The translations under genes and the position numbers were made by a program. From Pseudomonadota bacterium (GTDB lineage Bacteria > Chloroflexota > UBA6077 > JAJPHF01), in NCBI GenBank assembly GCA_021325365.1, contig JAJPHF010000014.1, forward strand, positions 89,612 to 153,611: DNA of 64,000 nucleotides. Reading direction: 5' to 3'. Positions 1 to 8,541 of this stretch are shown here, one piece after another. Under the pieces are notes generated by a model, which was given only the letters and a program-made list of their open reading frames with translations, did no database searches and was not told the DNA's origin. Every line of letters starts with the position of its first letter. Position 1 is the stretch's first letter.

Positions 1-774
1 TACTTGCTGATCCAGACGGCAACTGACGACACGAGCCTGACGATCAGCCTCTACGGGACGAAGCCCACGTGGTCGGTGAAGGTCGACGGCCCGACCATTA
101 CCAATCGGAAGCCGGCGAGCCAGGAGGTCGTGCAGTCGCCCGAGCCGTCGCTGCCGTGGGGCCAGCGCCTGCAAGTGGAGAGCGCTGGCGACGGGTTCGA
201 CGTGGCCATCGTCCGGTCGGTCAACGATAGTGGGACGGTGCGCACGCTGAACCTGCGCACCCACTACGAGCCTTCGCAGAACATGGTGGTCGTTGGCGTC
301 AAGGGGGCGCCCGCCGGCGCGGCCGCGGAGATTCGTGCCTCGAACCGGCAGCGGCCGAACACGGCCGTGGGCAGCGCGCCGGCCGCGACGGCGTCCAGCG
401 TTCAGGCCGCGCCAGCGTCTAGCGTCCAGGCGGCGCCGCAACCCACGCCGGCGCCCACGCTAGTGCCGGCGGTGCCAAGCGGCACGCAGGCCGGCAACAG
501 CACCGCGATCCAGCCACCCAGCGTTGCGCCTGCGGCGCCTGCCGCCGCGCCGGCTTCGTCTGGTGCGGCGAGCGGCACGGCGGCGAGCCCGCAAGCCCAT
601 CCGGCGGGTGTCCCCGCGACATCTGGCTCGTCCAGCAGCAGCGCGGCGCCCGCCGCGCAGGCCCCGGCGCCGGCAGCTGCTCCAGCGGCGCCCGCGGCCC
701 AGCCGGCAGCGCCGGTGGCGCCGCCGGCGACCGCGCCGAACGTGCCGCGCTTTGGGAACTCCTCCGGTCGGTAG
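1..774 (+). CDS. VanW-family protein, C-terminal part (5' end outside the window)
   Basis: The reading frame is open from base 1, so the real start lies upstream and the first in-frame TTG at 4 is not a credible start. The visible N-terminal part (LIQTATDDTSLTISLYGTKP) looks like the end of a VanW domain, where an ILIQA-like strand is followed by LTVxLYGTK. A G5-like beta segment follows and closes with a YEPSQNMVVVG-type strand, the usual end of VanW proteins in Chloroflexota and Actinobacteria. From about residue 115 onward the protein is a low-complexity Ala/Pro/Ser tail of about 140 residues, probably a wall-spanning or disordered linker. The family is extracellular and its biochemical role is unsettled. 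There is no cysteine and no transmembrane segment in the visible part. Confidence 0.7.
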   Translation, partial: YLLIQTATDDTSLTISLYGTKPTWSVKVDGPTITNRKPASQEVVQSPEPSLPWGQRLQVESAGDGFDVAIVRSVNDSGTVRTLNLRTHYEPSQNMVVVGVKGAPAGAAAEIRASNRQRPNTAVGSAPAATASSVQAAPASSVQAAPQPTPAPTLVPAVPSGTQAGNSTAIQPPSVAPAAPAAAPASSGAASGTAASPQAHPAGVPATSGSSSSSAAPAAQAPAPAAAPAAPAAQPAAPVAPPATAPNVPRFGNSSGR

Positions 775-928
775 TGCTCCCGCGGCCGGTCGCTGGAGTT
801 GACTTAATGCGCCGACGACGCGCTGCTGCTGATGGTCCCCCGGGAGGATGGAGCTGGGAGCCCGCCGCTCCGCGGCTGAGCCATAGCTGCGGATGAGCGC
901 GGGGATGGTACCGGGCCGGAGCGACCGG

Positions 929-1585
929 CTAGGTCCCTGCGTGCTCGCAGGCCGGTCTGGCCCGCCTCAGCTCGACGCCTGCCCGGTGGAGCACCGCGCG
1001 GGTCACGCAGAGGGGCAGGCCCACGACGTTGGTATAGCATCCCTCGATTCGGGCCACGGGCCGGAACGGCGCGTCCTGGATGCCGTAGCCGCCCGCCTTG
1101 TCGAAGGGCGCTCCGGTGGCCACGTAGGCTCGCAGCTCCTCCTCGGAGTACGGCCGCATCCAGACGAACGTACGCGCGGCCGCCAGCAGCGGCGGCCCGC
1201 CCACCGGCCGTGCGCAGACGCCGGTAATGACCTCGTGTCGCGTGCCGCGCAACCGGGTAAGCATTTGAACCGCCTCAGCGGCGTCGCGCGGCTTGCCGAA
1301 TATGTGGCCGCGCTGTGTGACGACGGTGTCTGCGGCTAGCACCACCGCGTCGGCTCGGCGGATGGCGGCCGCTTTCGCCAGGGCCAGCCGCGTCGCCAGG
1401 GCCTCCGCGGATTCGCCGTCGCGAGGGGATTCGTCCACGTCCGGGGCGACGACCGCGAACGTGAGCCCGAGCGTCGCCAGCAGCGCGCGGCGGCGTGGGG
1501 AGGCGGAGGCCAGCACTAATGCCGGCCTGCGGCTGTGGGTCGGCTTTGCTTTGGGCACGAACGGTGTCGCTTCGGGGGCGCGCAT
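929..1585 (-). CDS. maf: Maf-like nucleoside triphosphate pyrophosphatase
   Basis: This 218-residue protein is a Maf/YhdE-type house-cleaning enzyme that hydrolyses non-canonical or modified NTPs to NMP and pyrophosphate; the family is also described as a septum-formation inhibitor. Visible signatures are SASPRRR at residues 27-33, DVDES at 49-53, Lys71, the ADTVV block at 85-89 and GKP at 97-99, all in the expected order and spacing. The frame is open much further upstream, but the family starts just before the SASPRR strand, so I chose the ATG at 1585, giving a 20-residue leader. The Shine-Dalgarno is weak. It is transcribed away from the radical SAM gene across a shared intergenic region. 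Substrate class (dTTP/UTP versus 7-methyl-GTP) cannot be decided by eye. Confidence 0.9.
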   Translation of the reverse strand: MRAPEATPFVPKAKPTHSRRPALVLASASPRRRALLATLGLTFAVVAPDVDESPRDGESAEALATRLALAKAAAIRRADAVVLAADTVVTQRGHIFGKPRDAAEAVQMLTRLRGTRHEVITGVCARPVGGPPLLAAARTFVWMRPYSEEELRAYVATGAPFDKAGGYGIQDAPFRPVARIEGCYTNVVGLPLCVTRAVLHRAGVELRRARPACEHAGT

Positions 1586-1961
1586 GGCAACCGGCTCTCG
1601 ACTTGTGTAACCTTGTGGTGTACAAATCGTTCTTGTTAGGCTAGCAACATTGTACCTGGCACGCGTGACAGTGAGTGCCGCGGCCGCCGAGCGGGGCGCG
1701 GCGATCCGCGTACCTTTGCGCATGCGCCGGCACGCGGATTGCTGATCGCTATAATTCCCGATAACGGCAACGGCCCGCCGAGCGGGACCGGCGGCGGCGT
1801 GCAGGCAGATGCGGCGGTCCGGAGCCGACATCGATCCGCGACCTGGCAGCCCTGGCTGGCGAGCGTTCATCCGGGATGAATGGCTCGGCGGGTGCCCCGA
1901 GACGTACAGAACGCGAGCGCGCGTGCCCCTGCCATCTTGGGGGGAGCGGAGGATCTGCGAG
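1586..1961. promoter_or_regulatory. Divergent intergenic region with -10 box and long leader of the radical SAM gene
   Basis: This 376-base stretch separates maf (minus) from the radical SAM gene (plus). A perfect TATAAT lies at 1750-1755 inside the octamer GCTATAAT, which recurs at other promoters in this window. No good -35 box is visible, and no TGn precedes it. Transcription from about 1762 would give a leader of about 200 nt before the chosen start at 1962, long for this genome. The leader is GC-rich and could fold, but the cobalamin-riboswitch box GCCACTG is absent. A TACAAT on the minus strand at 1654-1649 could serve maf. I see no gene here. Confidence 0.4.
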
Positions 1962-3464
1962 ATGCCCGACGTGATCGGCAAGCGCTTCATCGAGTCCGCG
2001 ATCAAGCGCATCCTCTTCGTCGAGCCGCAAAGCGGCTACTCGACCGGCTTCAACGACACCGTCCGGGTGGAGACGCTTGGCCCCGAGTACCTGGCGGGCT
2101 CAGTGCAGGACGTGGCCGAGTGCCGCCTGGTGGACCTGCGGACCTCGCGCGGCGATCTGCTGGCGGCGATGGAGGAGTTTCAGCCCCAGCTCATTGCCCT
2201 GAAGTGCGGCTACACGACCGACGTACCCGTCGTCGCGGACCTGGCTCGCCAGATCAAACAGCTCGACGCGAGCCTGCCGATCGTGGTCGGCGGCCACCAC
2301 ATCTCACTCAGCCCCCAGGACCTGTTTATCCCCGAGGTCGACGCGATCGCCTACGGCGAGGCCGAGGACGTGTTCCCGCTGATCGTGAACGAGCTGGGGA
2401 CCGGGCGCGATCTGTCGCGCGTGCCCTACGTGTACTACCGTGACGCGGAGGGCGCCTTCCAGACGACCGTCGTGCCGCGCATGATCGTGAACGAGGTGCT
2501 GCACGACTCTCACGAGATGAACCGGCGACCGATGCCGCTGCGTGAGCTGTGCGACCCATACCGCGACGAGTACTATTTCCTGTACTATCCACGCCCGTAC
2601 TCGGTGGAGACGGCTCGCGGCTGCCGCTACCGCTGCAGCTTCTGTTCGGTATGGCAGTTCCACCACGGTGTGTACAAGGTGGAGGGCTGGCAGCGGACGT
2701 TCGAGGAGCTGCAGCGTATCCCGGATGGCTCGTACGTCAACATCGTCGACGACCTGGCCATCCAAGTAATGCCGCACGAGGACTACCGCCAGTCCGACGC
2801 CTGGAAACTGGCCCAGGAGCTGATCAAGACCGGCAACAAGCGGCGCTTCTGGATGCAGTGCCGCGCCGACAACATCGTGCGTAACAAGGAGCTGTACACA
2901 GCCTGGGCGGAGGCGGGCCTCGACATGGTGCTCATCGGCCTGGAGTCGGACGACCCGGCCGAGCTGAAGCGCGTGAACAAGGGCTCCCGCGTGAACGTCA
3001 ACGACGAGTCGATCGACTTCCTGCACTCGCTGAAGGTCAAAGTGTGGGGGGCACAGATCGTCTTCGCCGACTGGGTGGCCGAGCGGTTCGAGCACCTGAT
3101 GGAGTACAACAAGCGGCTGGGGATCGAATGTCCTCAGTTCACGATCCACACGCCGCTACCGGGGACCGTGGACTGGCAGAAATACAAGGAGGAGCTGATC
3201 ACCCAGGACCGCCGGTATTTCGACTTCCTGCACCCCGTGCTGCCCACGGCGCTGCCGATCCGCGAGTTCATCGAGAACTACGTGAAGCTGTATCGCGAGT
3301 GTCACATGAGCCGGCACGAGCTGATGGACATGGTGCGGCAGGGGCGGGTACCGCTGAACGGCGTGATCGAGTTTGCCAAGAAGTTCCGTAACCTAACGGA
3401 CCCCGAGACGTACCGCAGCGCGATCGACTTGCACGAGCGCGTCGCGGCCGGACAGCCAGCCTAA
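1962..3464 (+). CDS. Cobalamin-binding radical SAM enzyme, HpnR (hopanoid C-3 methylase)-like
   Basis: A 500-residue class B radical SAM protein. Residues about 15-165 form a B12-binding Rossmann domain (VVGGHHISLSPQDL and GEAEDVFPL are typical), without the DxHxxG lower-ligand motif, as is common in this class. The [4Fe-4S]-binding cluster motif is C221-RYR-C225-SF-C228, followed by SVWQFH. The order of later motifs (VDDLAI, RADNIVRNKELYTAW, LIGLES, TPLPGT, HPVLPTALPI) and the length resemble the hopanoid C-3 methylase HpnR as I remember it. I therefore infer a methyltransferase acting on a hydrophobic substrate such as a hopanoid, but other B12-rSAM subfamilies are possible. The start is the ATG at 1962, preceded by GGAGGA at 1948-1953; a longer upstream frame lacks homology. 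No hopanoid genes are nearby. Confidence 0.8.
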   Translation: MPDVIGKRFIESAIKRILFVEPQSGYSTGFNDTVRVETLGPEYLAGSVQDVAECRLVDLRTSRGDLLAAMEEFQPQLIALKCGYTTDVPVVADLARQIKQLDASLPIVVGGHHISLSPQDLFIPEVDAIAYGEAEDVFPLIVNELGTGRDLSRVPYVYYRDAEGAFQTTVVPRMIVNEVLHDSHEMNRRPMPLRELCDPYRDEYYFLYYPRPYSVETARGCRYRCSFCSVWQFHHGVYKVEGWQRTFEELQRIPDGSYVNIVDDLAIQVMPHEDYRQSDAWKLAQELIKTGNKRRFWMQCRADNIVRNKELYTAWAEAGLDMVLIGLESDDPAELKRVNKGSRVNVNDESIDFLHSLKVKVWGAQIVFADWVAERFEHLMEYNKRLGIECPQFTIHTPLPGTVDWQKYKEELITQDRRYFDFLHPVLPTALPIREFIENYVKLYRECHMSRHELMDMVRQGRVPLNGVIEFAKKFRNLTDPETYRSAIDLHERVAAGQPA

Positions 3465-3530
3465 GCACTCGCCGGGGATGGTGGGTCTGGTTGGCATCGC
3501 CAAGCGTACCCGCCAACCTGGGCCGGCAGG

Positions 3531-4823
3531 TTAGCCGACTTGCCGCGACGCCGAGGCGCCCGCCTCGCTTGCGGCGCCGAGGACCGCAGGGTGCGACAGC
3601 CTGGTCCTCTGCCGCTGCAGTCGAAAGTAGAGTCGGCCGAGCCGGCGCTCTAGCTCCTGGCGCTGCTGCTGGGGAACCGGCCACGGCGCTACCGCGAGCG
3701 CGGCGAGGGCGGCCTCCGTAGCACGACTGGCCGCCAGGTAGTCGCGGCGCTGGTGCTCATAGTGCTTCGCCAGCTCCACCTGCGCCGCCAGCGCCCACGG
3801 CCCGCTCTCGCCGGCCAGGTGCTGCCACAGGGCGACCGCCCCGTCGCGGTCGCCGGCCCGGCGCAGCAGCAGCGCCATCTCCCACTGGAGCCCGCGGCGC
3901 TCCGTGGGCGGCACGCGCTCCAGCGACGCGCTGCACCAGCCGGCTGCCTCCGCCGTCAGGCCGGCCCGCGTGAACAGGCGCAGCAGCGCGATGCTATCGA
4001 CGCGGTGGGCGTGCTCTGCCGGGGCGTCGAAGATCTGGCCGAACAGGCCGAGCAGCGCCACCAGGCTCAGTAGATCGTCGGCGTTGTGGGCGAAGACGCC
4101 GCCCAGTGGCTCGCAGCGTCCGCGCCGGACGTAGTCGAAGTAAATGCCGGGGATCAGCCAGGCTGGCACGTCCTCGGTCCGCTGGACGCCGAGGAGCGCG
4201 CGCTCCAGGCTGCCGAGCGCGCAGCTGGGCAGGCGGGTGCGCCACAGCCGCCGCGCGGGGTGCAAGAGGTCCAGGTGATGGCCCGGGGGCGCGAGCCGCT
4301 GGCGCCGCGTGACCAGGAAGCGCGTTTCCAGCAGCGGCACGTCGAACGTCTTGCCGTTGAACGTGACCCAGAGCGGGAAGCCGTTGAGCAGGTCGGCAAG
4401 CGCCGCGAGCAGCGCGGCCTCCTCGCCGGGGTGGCGCATGAAATACTGCCGTAGACAGAAGTCGCCGCCGTCAAAGTACCCCGCGCCGACCAGGAAGGCG
4501 TAGGTGCCCGTGCCGCCCGCTAGCCCGGTGGTCTCGGTGTCCAGGAACAAGGCGCGGCTCGGGTCGAGCGCCTCGGGCGGGTGGCCGCGAGCGAGGAGCT
4601 GACGCGCTCGCGGCGAGAGCTGGAGGGCGCTCGCCAGGGCGATCGTGCCCTGGCTCGAAGCCAGGGGGTAGCGGCGCTCTATCACGAAGCAGTCGCCGTG
4701 CGGCGTGCGCTCGAAGCGGCCGGGCAGCATCCGCTCGATGCCGGGGCGAGGCGCGCGCGCTGCCGGCCCGGGGCGTCCGGCAGCGTTCCACTGGCGCAGC
4801 TTGCTCGCGAGGTCACCCGGCAT
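3531..4823 (-). CDS. mrfB: YprB/MrfB-like 3'-5' exonuclease with C-terminal TPR-like helices
   Basis: A 430-residue protein with a ribonuclease H-like (DEDD) exonuclease domain at about residues 90-270. Likely metal ligands are D95 and E97 (FLDTETTG), the region N156 to D161 (FNGKTFD), D185 (HLDLLHP) and D249/D250 (HNADDLLSL). The C-terminal third is Ala/Leu/Arg-rich helical repeat of TPR type. In Bacillus subtilis the YprA/YprB pair (MrfA helicase, MrfB exonuclease) repairs mitomycin C adducts independently of UvrABC. Here the ATG at 4823 overlaps the last 11 bases of the helicase gene, so the two are translationally coupled. The assignment rests on this order and on the motifs. The stop converges on the radical SAM gene, with a small inverted repeat (aacctg/caggtt, 3515-3532) between them. 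Confidence 0.85.
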   Translation of the reverse strand: MPGDLASKLRQWNAAGRPGPAARAPRPGIERMLPGRFERTPHGDCFVIERRYPLASSQGTIALASALQLSPRARQLLARGHPPEALDPSRALFLDTETTGLAGGTGTYAFLVGAGYFDGGDFCLRQYFMRHPGEEAALLAALADLLNGFPLWVTFNGKTFDVPLLETRFLVTRRQRLAPPGHHLDLLHPARRLWRTRLPSCALGSLERALLGVQRTEDVPAWLIPGIYFDYVRRGRCEPLGGVFAHNADDLLSLVALLGLFGQIFDAPAEHAHRVDSIALLRLFTRAGLTAEAAGWCSASLERVPPTERRGLQWEMALLLRRAGDRDGAVALWQHLAGESGPWALAAQVELAKHYEHQRRDYLAASRATEAALAALAVAPWPVPQQQRQELERRLGRLYFRLQRQRTRLSHPAVLGAASEAGASASRQVG

Positions 4824-7119
4824 CGACCGCCTCGCGGCCCAACAGCCGCAGCAACCGCAGTGTGGCCTGCTTCTTGTCGAGATGGCGACCTGGCACGACG
4901 GCGGGCGCGCCGGGGTGGCCGCCCGAGGGGCCGACGCACGACGGGCAGCCGGCGGCGCAGGGGCAGGCGGCCACGTGGGCGAGGGCGGCGGCGTGCAGGT
5001 CGGCGTGGACGGCGTAGAGCTTCTCGGCCAGGCCCACGCCGCCCGCCAGCCGCTCGTAGACCCAGACCGTGGGCGCGCGCGTAAACGGCGACCGGGCCTC
5101 CGCGCGAGCGCCCAGGTCGCGGGGGTCGCACATCAGGTAGAGCGGCGCGAGTTGGCCGATCACGTGGGCCATCCCGACCAGGCCCGCCTCCAGGTCCTCT
5201 TTGGACAGGATCGGCAGGGCCGGCTCCGCGAGGGTGAACCAGTAGGCCGTGGTATGGTGCGTCTCCTCGGGGAGCTGGATCTTACCCCAGCCGACGTTCT
5301 CGTGCGTGTGCAGCTTGATCTTCTTGAAGATGGTGGCGCGAAACGTCAGAGCGACCTCGCCCCAGGCCCGCGTGCCGCACGGGCGGGCGTCCTCGTCGAT
5401 CACCTCGAGCGGCTGCAAGTGGTCCACCAACTCGGCGTCCGTGTAATAGTCCACGTCCACCGACCGCACGAAGGCCTTTTTCTCGGCCCAATCCAGGCGC
5501 TCGACCTGGTACTGGCGACCCTCGTGGAGGTAGATCGCCTCCTCGTGCAGCAGGGTGGGCACCGACATGCGGTCCATCTCGCCGATGACGCGCGGCTTGG
5601 CGGCCTCGGACAGGTCGACAATCACGAAGTTGTCGATGGCGGCACTGCGAAGGCTGACCTGCTCCGCTGGGAACGCCTCGGCCATCCAGTACCAGCGGCC
5701 GTCCTGGTGGTGGAGCACGCGCTCCTCCTCCAGGTAGGCGAGGAGCTGCTCCGTGGCGTCGCCGCCGAAGCGCTCGCCGTCGTCGAACGGCTGCTCGAAG
5801 GCGGCGCACTTCAGGTGGCTCGTGCGGATGTACAGGTTGTTCGGGTTGACCAGGCCCGCCTCGACGGGGCGGTCGAAGAGGTATTCGGGGTGGGTCACCA
5901 TAAACTGATCGAGGGGGCTGCTGGTGGCCACCAGCACGGTCAGCGTCAGGTCGTTGCGCCGCCCGGCGCGGCCGGCCTGCTGCCAGGTGCTCGCGATCGT
6001 GCCCGGGTAGCCGACGAGCACGCAGGCGTCGAGCCCGCCGACGTCGATGCCCAGCTCCAGCGCGTTCGTGGCGACCACGCCCCGCACCGCGCCCTCGCGC
6101 AGCCCCTGTTCGATGGCCCGGCGTTTCAGCGGCAGGTAGCCGCCGCGGTAGCCGCGCACCGCGTCCGCCGCGGGGCCACGCAGGGCGCGCTTCAGGTACG
6201 TGACCAGCAGCTCGACGGTGAGACGGCTGCGCGCGAACAGGATCGTCTGCACTTGGTTTTGCAGCAGGTCGGTGGCGAGGTCGCGGGCCGCGAGCACCGC
6301 GCTGCGGCGCACGCCGAGGCTCGGGTCGAGGGCGGGTGGGTTGTAGAAGAGGAAGTGGCGCGGGCCCTGCGGCGCCCCGTTGTCGTCCACCAGCTCCACC
6401 TCCTCCTCGACGAGCTGCTCGGCCAGCTCGCGCGGGTTGGCGATGGTGGCGGAGGCCAGCAGGAACTGGGGACGGGCACCATAGAAGGCGGCAGTGCGCT
6501 TGAGGCGCCGTAGCACGTTGGCCAGGTGGGAGCCGAACACGCCGCGATACGAGTGCAGCTCGTCCACGACGACGTAGCGAAGTTGGCTGAAGAGGTGCGT
6601 CCAGCGGGTATGGTGCGGCAGCATGGCGGTGTGTAGCATGTCGGGGTTCGTGACGACGAGGCTGCCCGCGGCACGCACGGCCTGGCGCGCGGTGGCAGGG
6701 GTATCGCCGTCGTAGGTATAGGCGCGGAGCGCGATGGGCAGCTCGCTGGCCCACGCGTGCAGCTCGGCCAGCTGGTCCTGGGCGAGCGCCTTGGTTGGGA
6801 AGAGGTACAGCGCGCGCGCGGCCGGCTCGTGAAGCAGGCGGTCGAGCACCGGCAGGTTGTAGCAAAGCGTCTTGCCCGAGGCGGTCGGCGTGACGACCAC
6901 GACGTTGCGTCCGGCCAGCGCGGCCGCCACGGCCTGCGCCTGGTGGGTGTACAGCGCCGCGATGCCGCGGCGCTGCAAGGCCGCCACCAGCCGCGGGTCC
7001 AGGCTGGCAGGCCAGGGCGCGTGGCGGGCGGGCCGCGGCGGCAGGCGGCGCGAGGCGGTCAAACACGGGGCGATGGCCGGCGCCCGCTCCCACTGCGCGA
7101 TGAGCTGCGCGAGGTTCAC
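4813..7119 (-). CDS. mrfA: DEAD/DEAH-box helicase of the YprA/MrfA family with C-terminal four-cysteine cluster
   Basis: A 768-residue superfamily 2 helicase. The Walker A motif is TASGKT at residues 79-84, motif II is DELH at 186-189, and the helicase C domain carries QQAGRAGRR (motif VI). The C-terminal DUF1998-type region ends with clustered cysteines at about 719, 721, 725 and 728 (CPCAAGCPSC), expected to bind zinc. This architecture is that of B. subtilis MrfA (YprA), which unwinds DNA with 3'-5' polarity in mitomycin-adduct repair. The start is GTG at 7119, with a weak Shine-Dalgarno; an earlier start would have no homologous sequence. It is followed directly by the overlapping mrfB-like exonuclease and preceded by a coiled-coil gene 61 bases upstream that may share its transcript. 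Confidence 0.9.
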   Translation of the reverse strand: MNLAQLIAQWERAPAIAPCLTASRRLPPRPARHAPWPASLDPRLVAALQRRGIAALYTHQAQAVAAALAGRNVVVVTPTASGKTLCYNLPVLDRLLHEPAARALYLFPTKALAQDQLAELHAWASELPIALRAYTYDGDTPATARQAVRAAGSLVVTNPDMLHTAMLPHHTRWTHLFSQLRYVVVDELHSYRGVFGSHLANVLRRLKRTAAFYGARPQFLLASATIANPRELAEQLVEEEVELVDDNGAPQGPRHFLFYNPPALDPSLGVRRSAVLAARDLATDLLQNQVQTILFARSRLTVELLVTYLKRALRGPAADAVRGYRGGYLPLKRRAIEQGLREGAVRGVVATNALELGIDVGGLDACVLVGYPGTIASTWQQAGRAGRRNDLTLTVLVATSSPLDQFMVTHPEYLFDRPVEAGLVNPNNLYIRTSHLKCAAFEQPFDDGERFGGDATEQLLAYLEEERVLHHQDGRWYWMAEAFPAEQVSLRSAAIDNFVIVDLSEAAKPRVIGEMDRMSVPTLLHEEAIYLHEGRQYQVERLDWAEKKAFVRSVDVDYYTDAELVDHLQPLEVIDEDARPCGTRAWGEVALTFRATIFKKIKLHTHENVGWGKIQLPEETHHTTAYWFTLAEPALPILSKEDLEAGLVGMAHVIGQLAPLYLMCDPRDLGARAEARSPFTRAPTVWVYERLAGGVGLAEKLYAVHADLHAAALAHVAACPCAAGCPSCVGPSGGHPGAPAVVPGRHLDKKQATLRLLRLLGREAVDAG

Positions 7120-7180
7120 GGGCGCCTGCCGGACGGGACGGGCCGGCAGAACGGCCGGTGGGCACGTCGCGCGCGCCGGG

Positions 7181-7687
7181 TCACCGCGGTCGCGCCTCGA
7201 TAGTGCGGGCGGCGCGCTCGCTGGCCTCGTTGATGTCGTGCTGGAGGCGGCGGATCTCGTCGTCGAGGGCCGATTCGGTCTCCTGCAGCTTGGCGGCCGA
7301 GGCGAGATCGACCTGGGGCGCGCCCGGGGCGGCCACCACGCGCAGCGCCTCCTCGACCTGCGCCTTCTGCTCGTGCAGCGCGGCCAGCCGCGCCTTCGCC
7401 TCCTCCACGCCCTTGGTCAGCAGCAGCGACTCTAGCTCGCGCTCCGCGCGCTCGCGAATGCGCTGGAGATGCCGCGCGTTCAGGTCCGCTTGCGCCAGCC
7501 GCTGCTCGACGTCGGCCATCAGGGCGAGGCTGCGATCCACCTCGGCGTCGCCGTAGACGCTGTAGGTGACCAGCCGTTCGAGCTGCTCGCGGAGTTGCCG
7601 CCGGAGAGTGTTGAGCTGCTGCTCCTTGGCTGCTATGTCGGCGAGCAGCAGCCGCAGCCGAGCGATCATCACGTCGAGCTTCTGCAT
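7181..7687 (-). CDS. Coiled-coil protein of unknown function
   Basis: A 168-residue, strongly helical and charged protein with heptad-like Leu/Ala spacing through most of its length (for example MIARLRLLLADIAAKEQQL and LQETESALDDEIRRLQHDI). It has no signal peptide, membrane segment or cysteine. I chose the ATG at 7687 because AGGAG sits eight bases upstream and the coiled coil begins right after it; the frame is open further upstream in sequence without homology. An extended -10 box (TGC-TATACT, 7752-7744) lies about 55 bases upstream. The gene is followed 61 bases later by the mrfA-like helicase, so a DNA-repair accessory role is possible, but that is only context. I do not recognise the family; PspA-like or structural roles are equally open. 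Confidence 0.6.
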   Translation of the reverse strand: MQKLDVMIARLRLLLADIAAKEQQLNTLRRQLREQLERLVTYSVYGDAEVDRSLALMADVEQRLAQADLNARHLQRIRERAERELESLLLTKGVEEAKARLAALHEQKAQVEEALRVVAAPGAPQVDLASAAKLQETESALDDEIRRLQHDINEASERAARTIEARPR

Positions 7688-7743
7688 GGCGCAGGCTCCT
7701 GGGCGATGTGCTCCGGGCGGGGCCGGGACCCCGGACCGCCGGC

Positions 7744-7752
7744 AGTATAGCA
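7744..7752 (-). promoter_or_regulatory. Extended -10 promoter for the coiled-coil/mrfAB cluster
   Basis: Read on the minus strand the sequence is TGC-TATACT, an extended -10 element. Its start point would fall near 7737, about 50 bases before the ATG at 7687. No -35 box stands out, as expected for TGn-type promoters. It lies between trmD and the coiled-coil gene and would separate the two transcription units. Confidence 0.45.
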
Positions 7753-7815
7753 AGCCGTTGGCCCCGGGGACTACGCGCGCCGAGGTATATTGGGCGCAGG
7801 ATGGTCGAGCGTGTC

Positions 7816-8535
7816 TCAGTCGGGCGTGAGCCCCAGACGCCTGCACTCGTCCCACGCGGCGTCGTCCAGCAGATCGGGGCGCCAAGCGAGCGTCCGCTCC
7901 AGGGCTGCCCGGCGGCGCCAGGCGGCCACCTCGGCGTGTGCGCCGCGCAGCAGCACCGCCGGGACCTCACGGCCGTGAAATTGGGGCGGCCGCGTGTACT
8001 GGGGGTACTCCAGGACGCCGGCGGCATAGGACTCGTCGGCGCTCGACGTCTCGTCGCCCAGCACGCCGGGGATCAGGCGCGCCACCGCGTCGACGATCAC
8101 CATTGCGGCGATCTCGCCGCCGGTGAGCACATAGTCGCCAATCGAGACGCGGTGCGCGCCCACTTCGTCGAGCGCGCGCTCGTCGACGCCCTCGTAGTGG
8201 CCGCAAACGAGGACGAGCTGCGGCGCGGCGGCCCACGCGGCCGCGAGCGCTTGGCGAAAGGGCGGCGCGCTGGCTGCCAGGGCGGCCACCTGGGCGCCGG
8301 GCTGACGCACGGACGCGACGGCGCGATAGATCGGCTCGGGCTTTAGCAGCATCCCTGGCCCGCCGCCGTAAGGGTAGTCGTCGACGACGGCGTGGCGGCC
8401 AGTGGCGAAGTCGCGGAGCTGATGGAGCCGGAGATCGACGAGGCCGGCGTCGCGCGCGCGACGCAGGATGCTCGCGTCGAACGGGCCGACGAACATTTCG
8501 GGGAACAGGGTGATGACGTCGATGCGCAGAGCCAT
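7816..8535 (-). CDS. trmD: tRNA (guanine(37)-N1)-methyltransferase
   Basis: A 239-residue TrmD, which uses S-adenosylmethionine to methylate G37 next to the anticodon and so prevents +1 frameshifting. The trefoil-knot SPOUT signatures are present: YGGGPGM at residues 56-62, CGHYEGVDER at 111-120 and SIGDYVLTGGE at 131-141. The length is normal. The ATG at 8535 lies six bases after the stop of the preceding unknown gene. In most bacteria trmD sits in an rpsP-rimM-trmD-rplS operon. Here rplS is about 31 kb away and neither rpsP nor rimM is in the window, so the classic cluster has been broken up. Confidence 0.96.
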   Translation of the reverse strand: MALRIDVITLFPEMFVGPFDASILRRARDAGLVDLRLHQLRDFATGRHAVVDDYPYGGGPGMLLKPEPIYRAVASVRQPGAQVAALAASAPPFRQALAAAWAAAPQLVLVCGHYEGVDERALDEVGAHRVSIGDYVLTGGEIAAMVIVDAVARLIPGVLGDETSSADESYAAGVLEYPQYTRPPQFHGREVPAVLLRGAHAEVAAWRRRAALERTLAWRPDLLDDAAWDECRRLGLTPD

Positions 8536-8541
8536 GCGCTG

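Noticed and set aside
1756..1961. Cobalamin riboswitch before the B12-dependent radical SAM gene
   Set aside because: No GCCACTG box or recognisable core; only generic GC-rich stems.
4705..6513. Long plus-strand frame of about 600 codons opposite mrfA
   Set aside because: It lies antisense to an unmistakable helicase and has no family motif; GC-rich codon bias leaves the opposite strand open.
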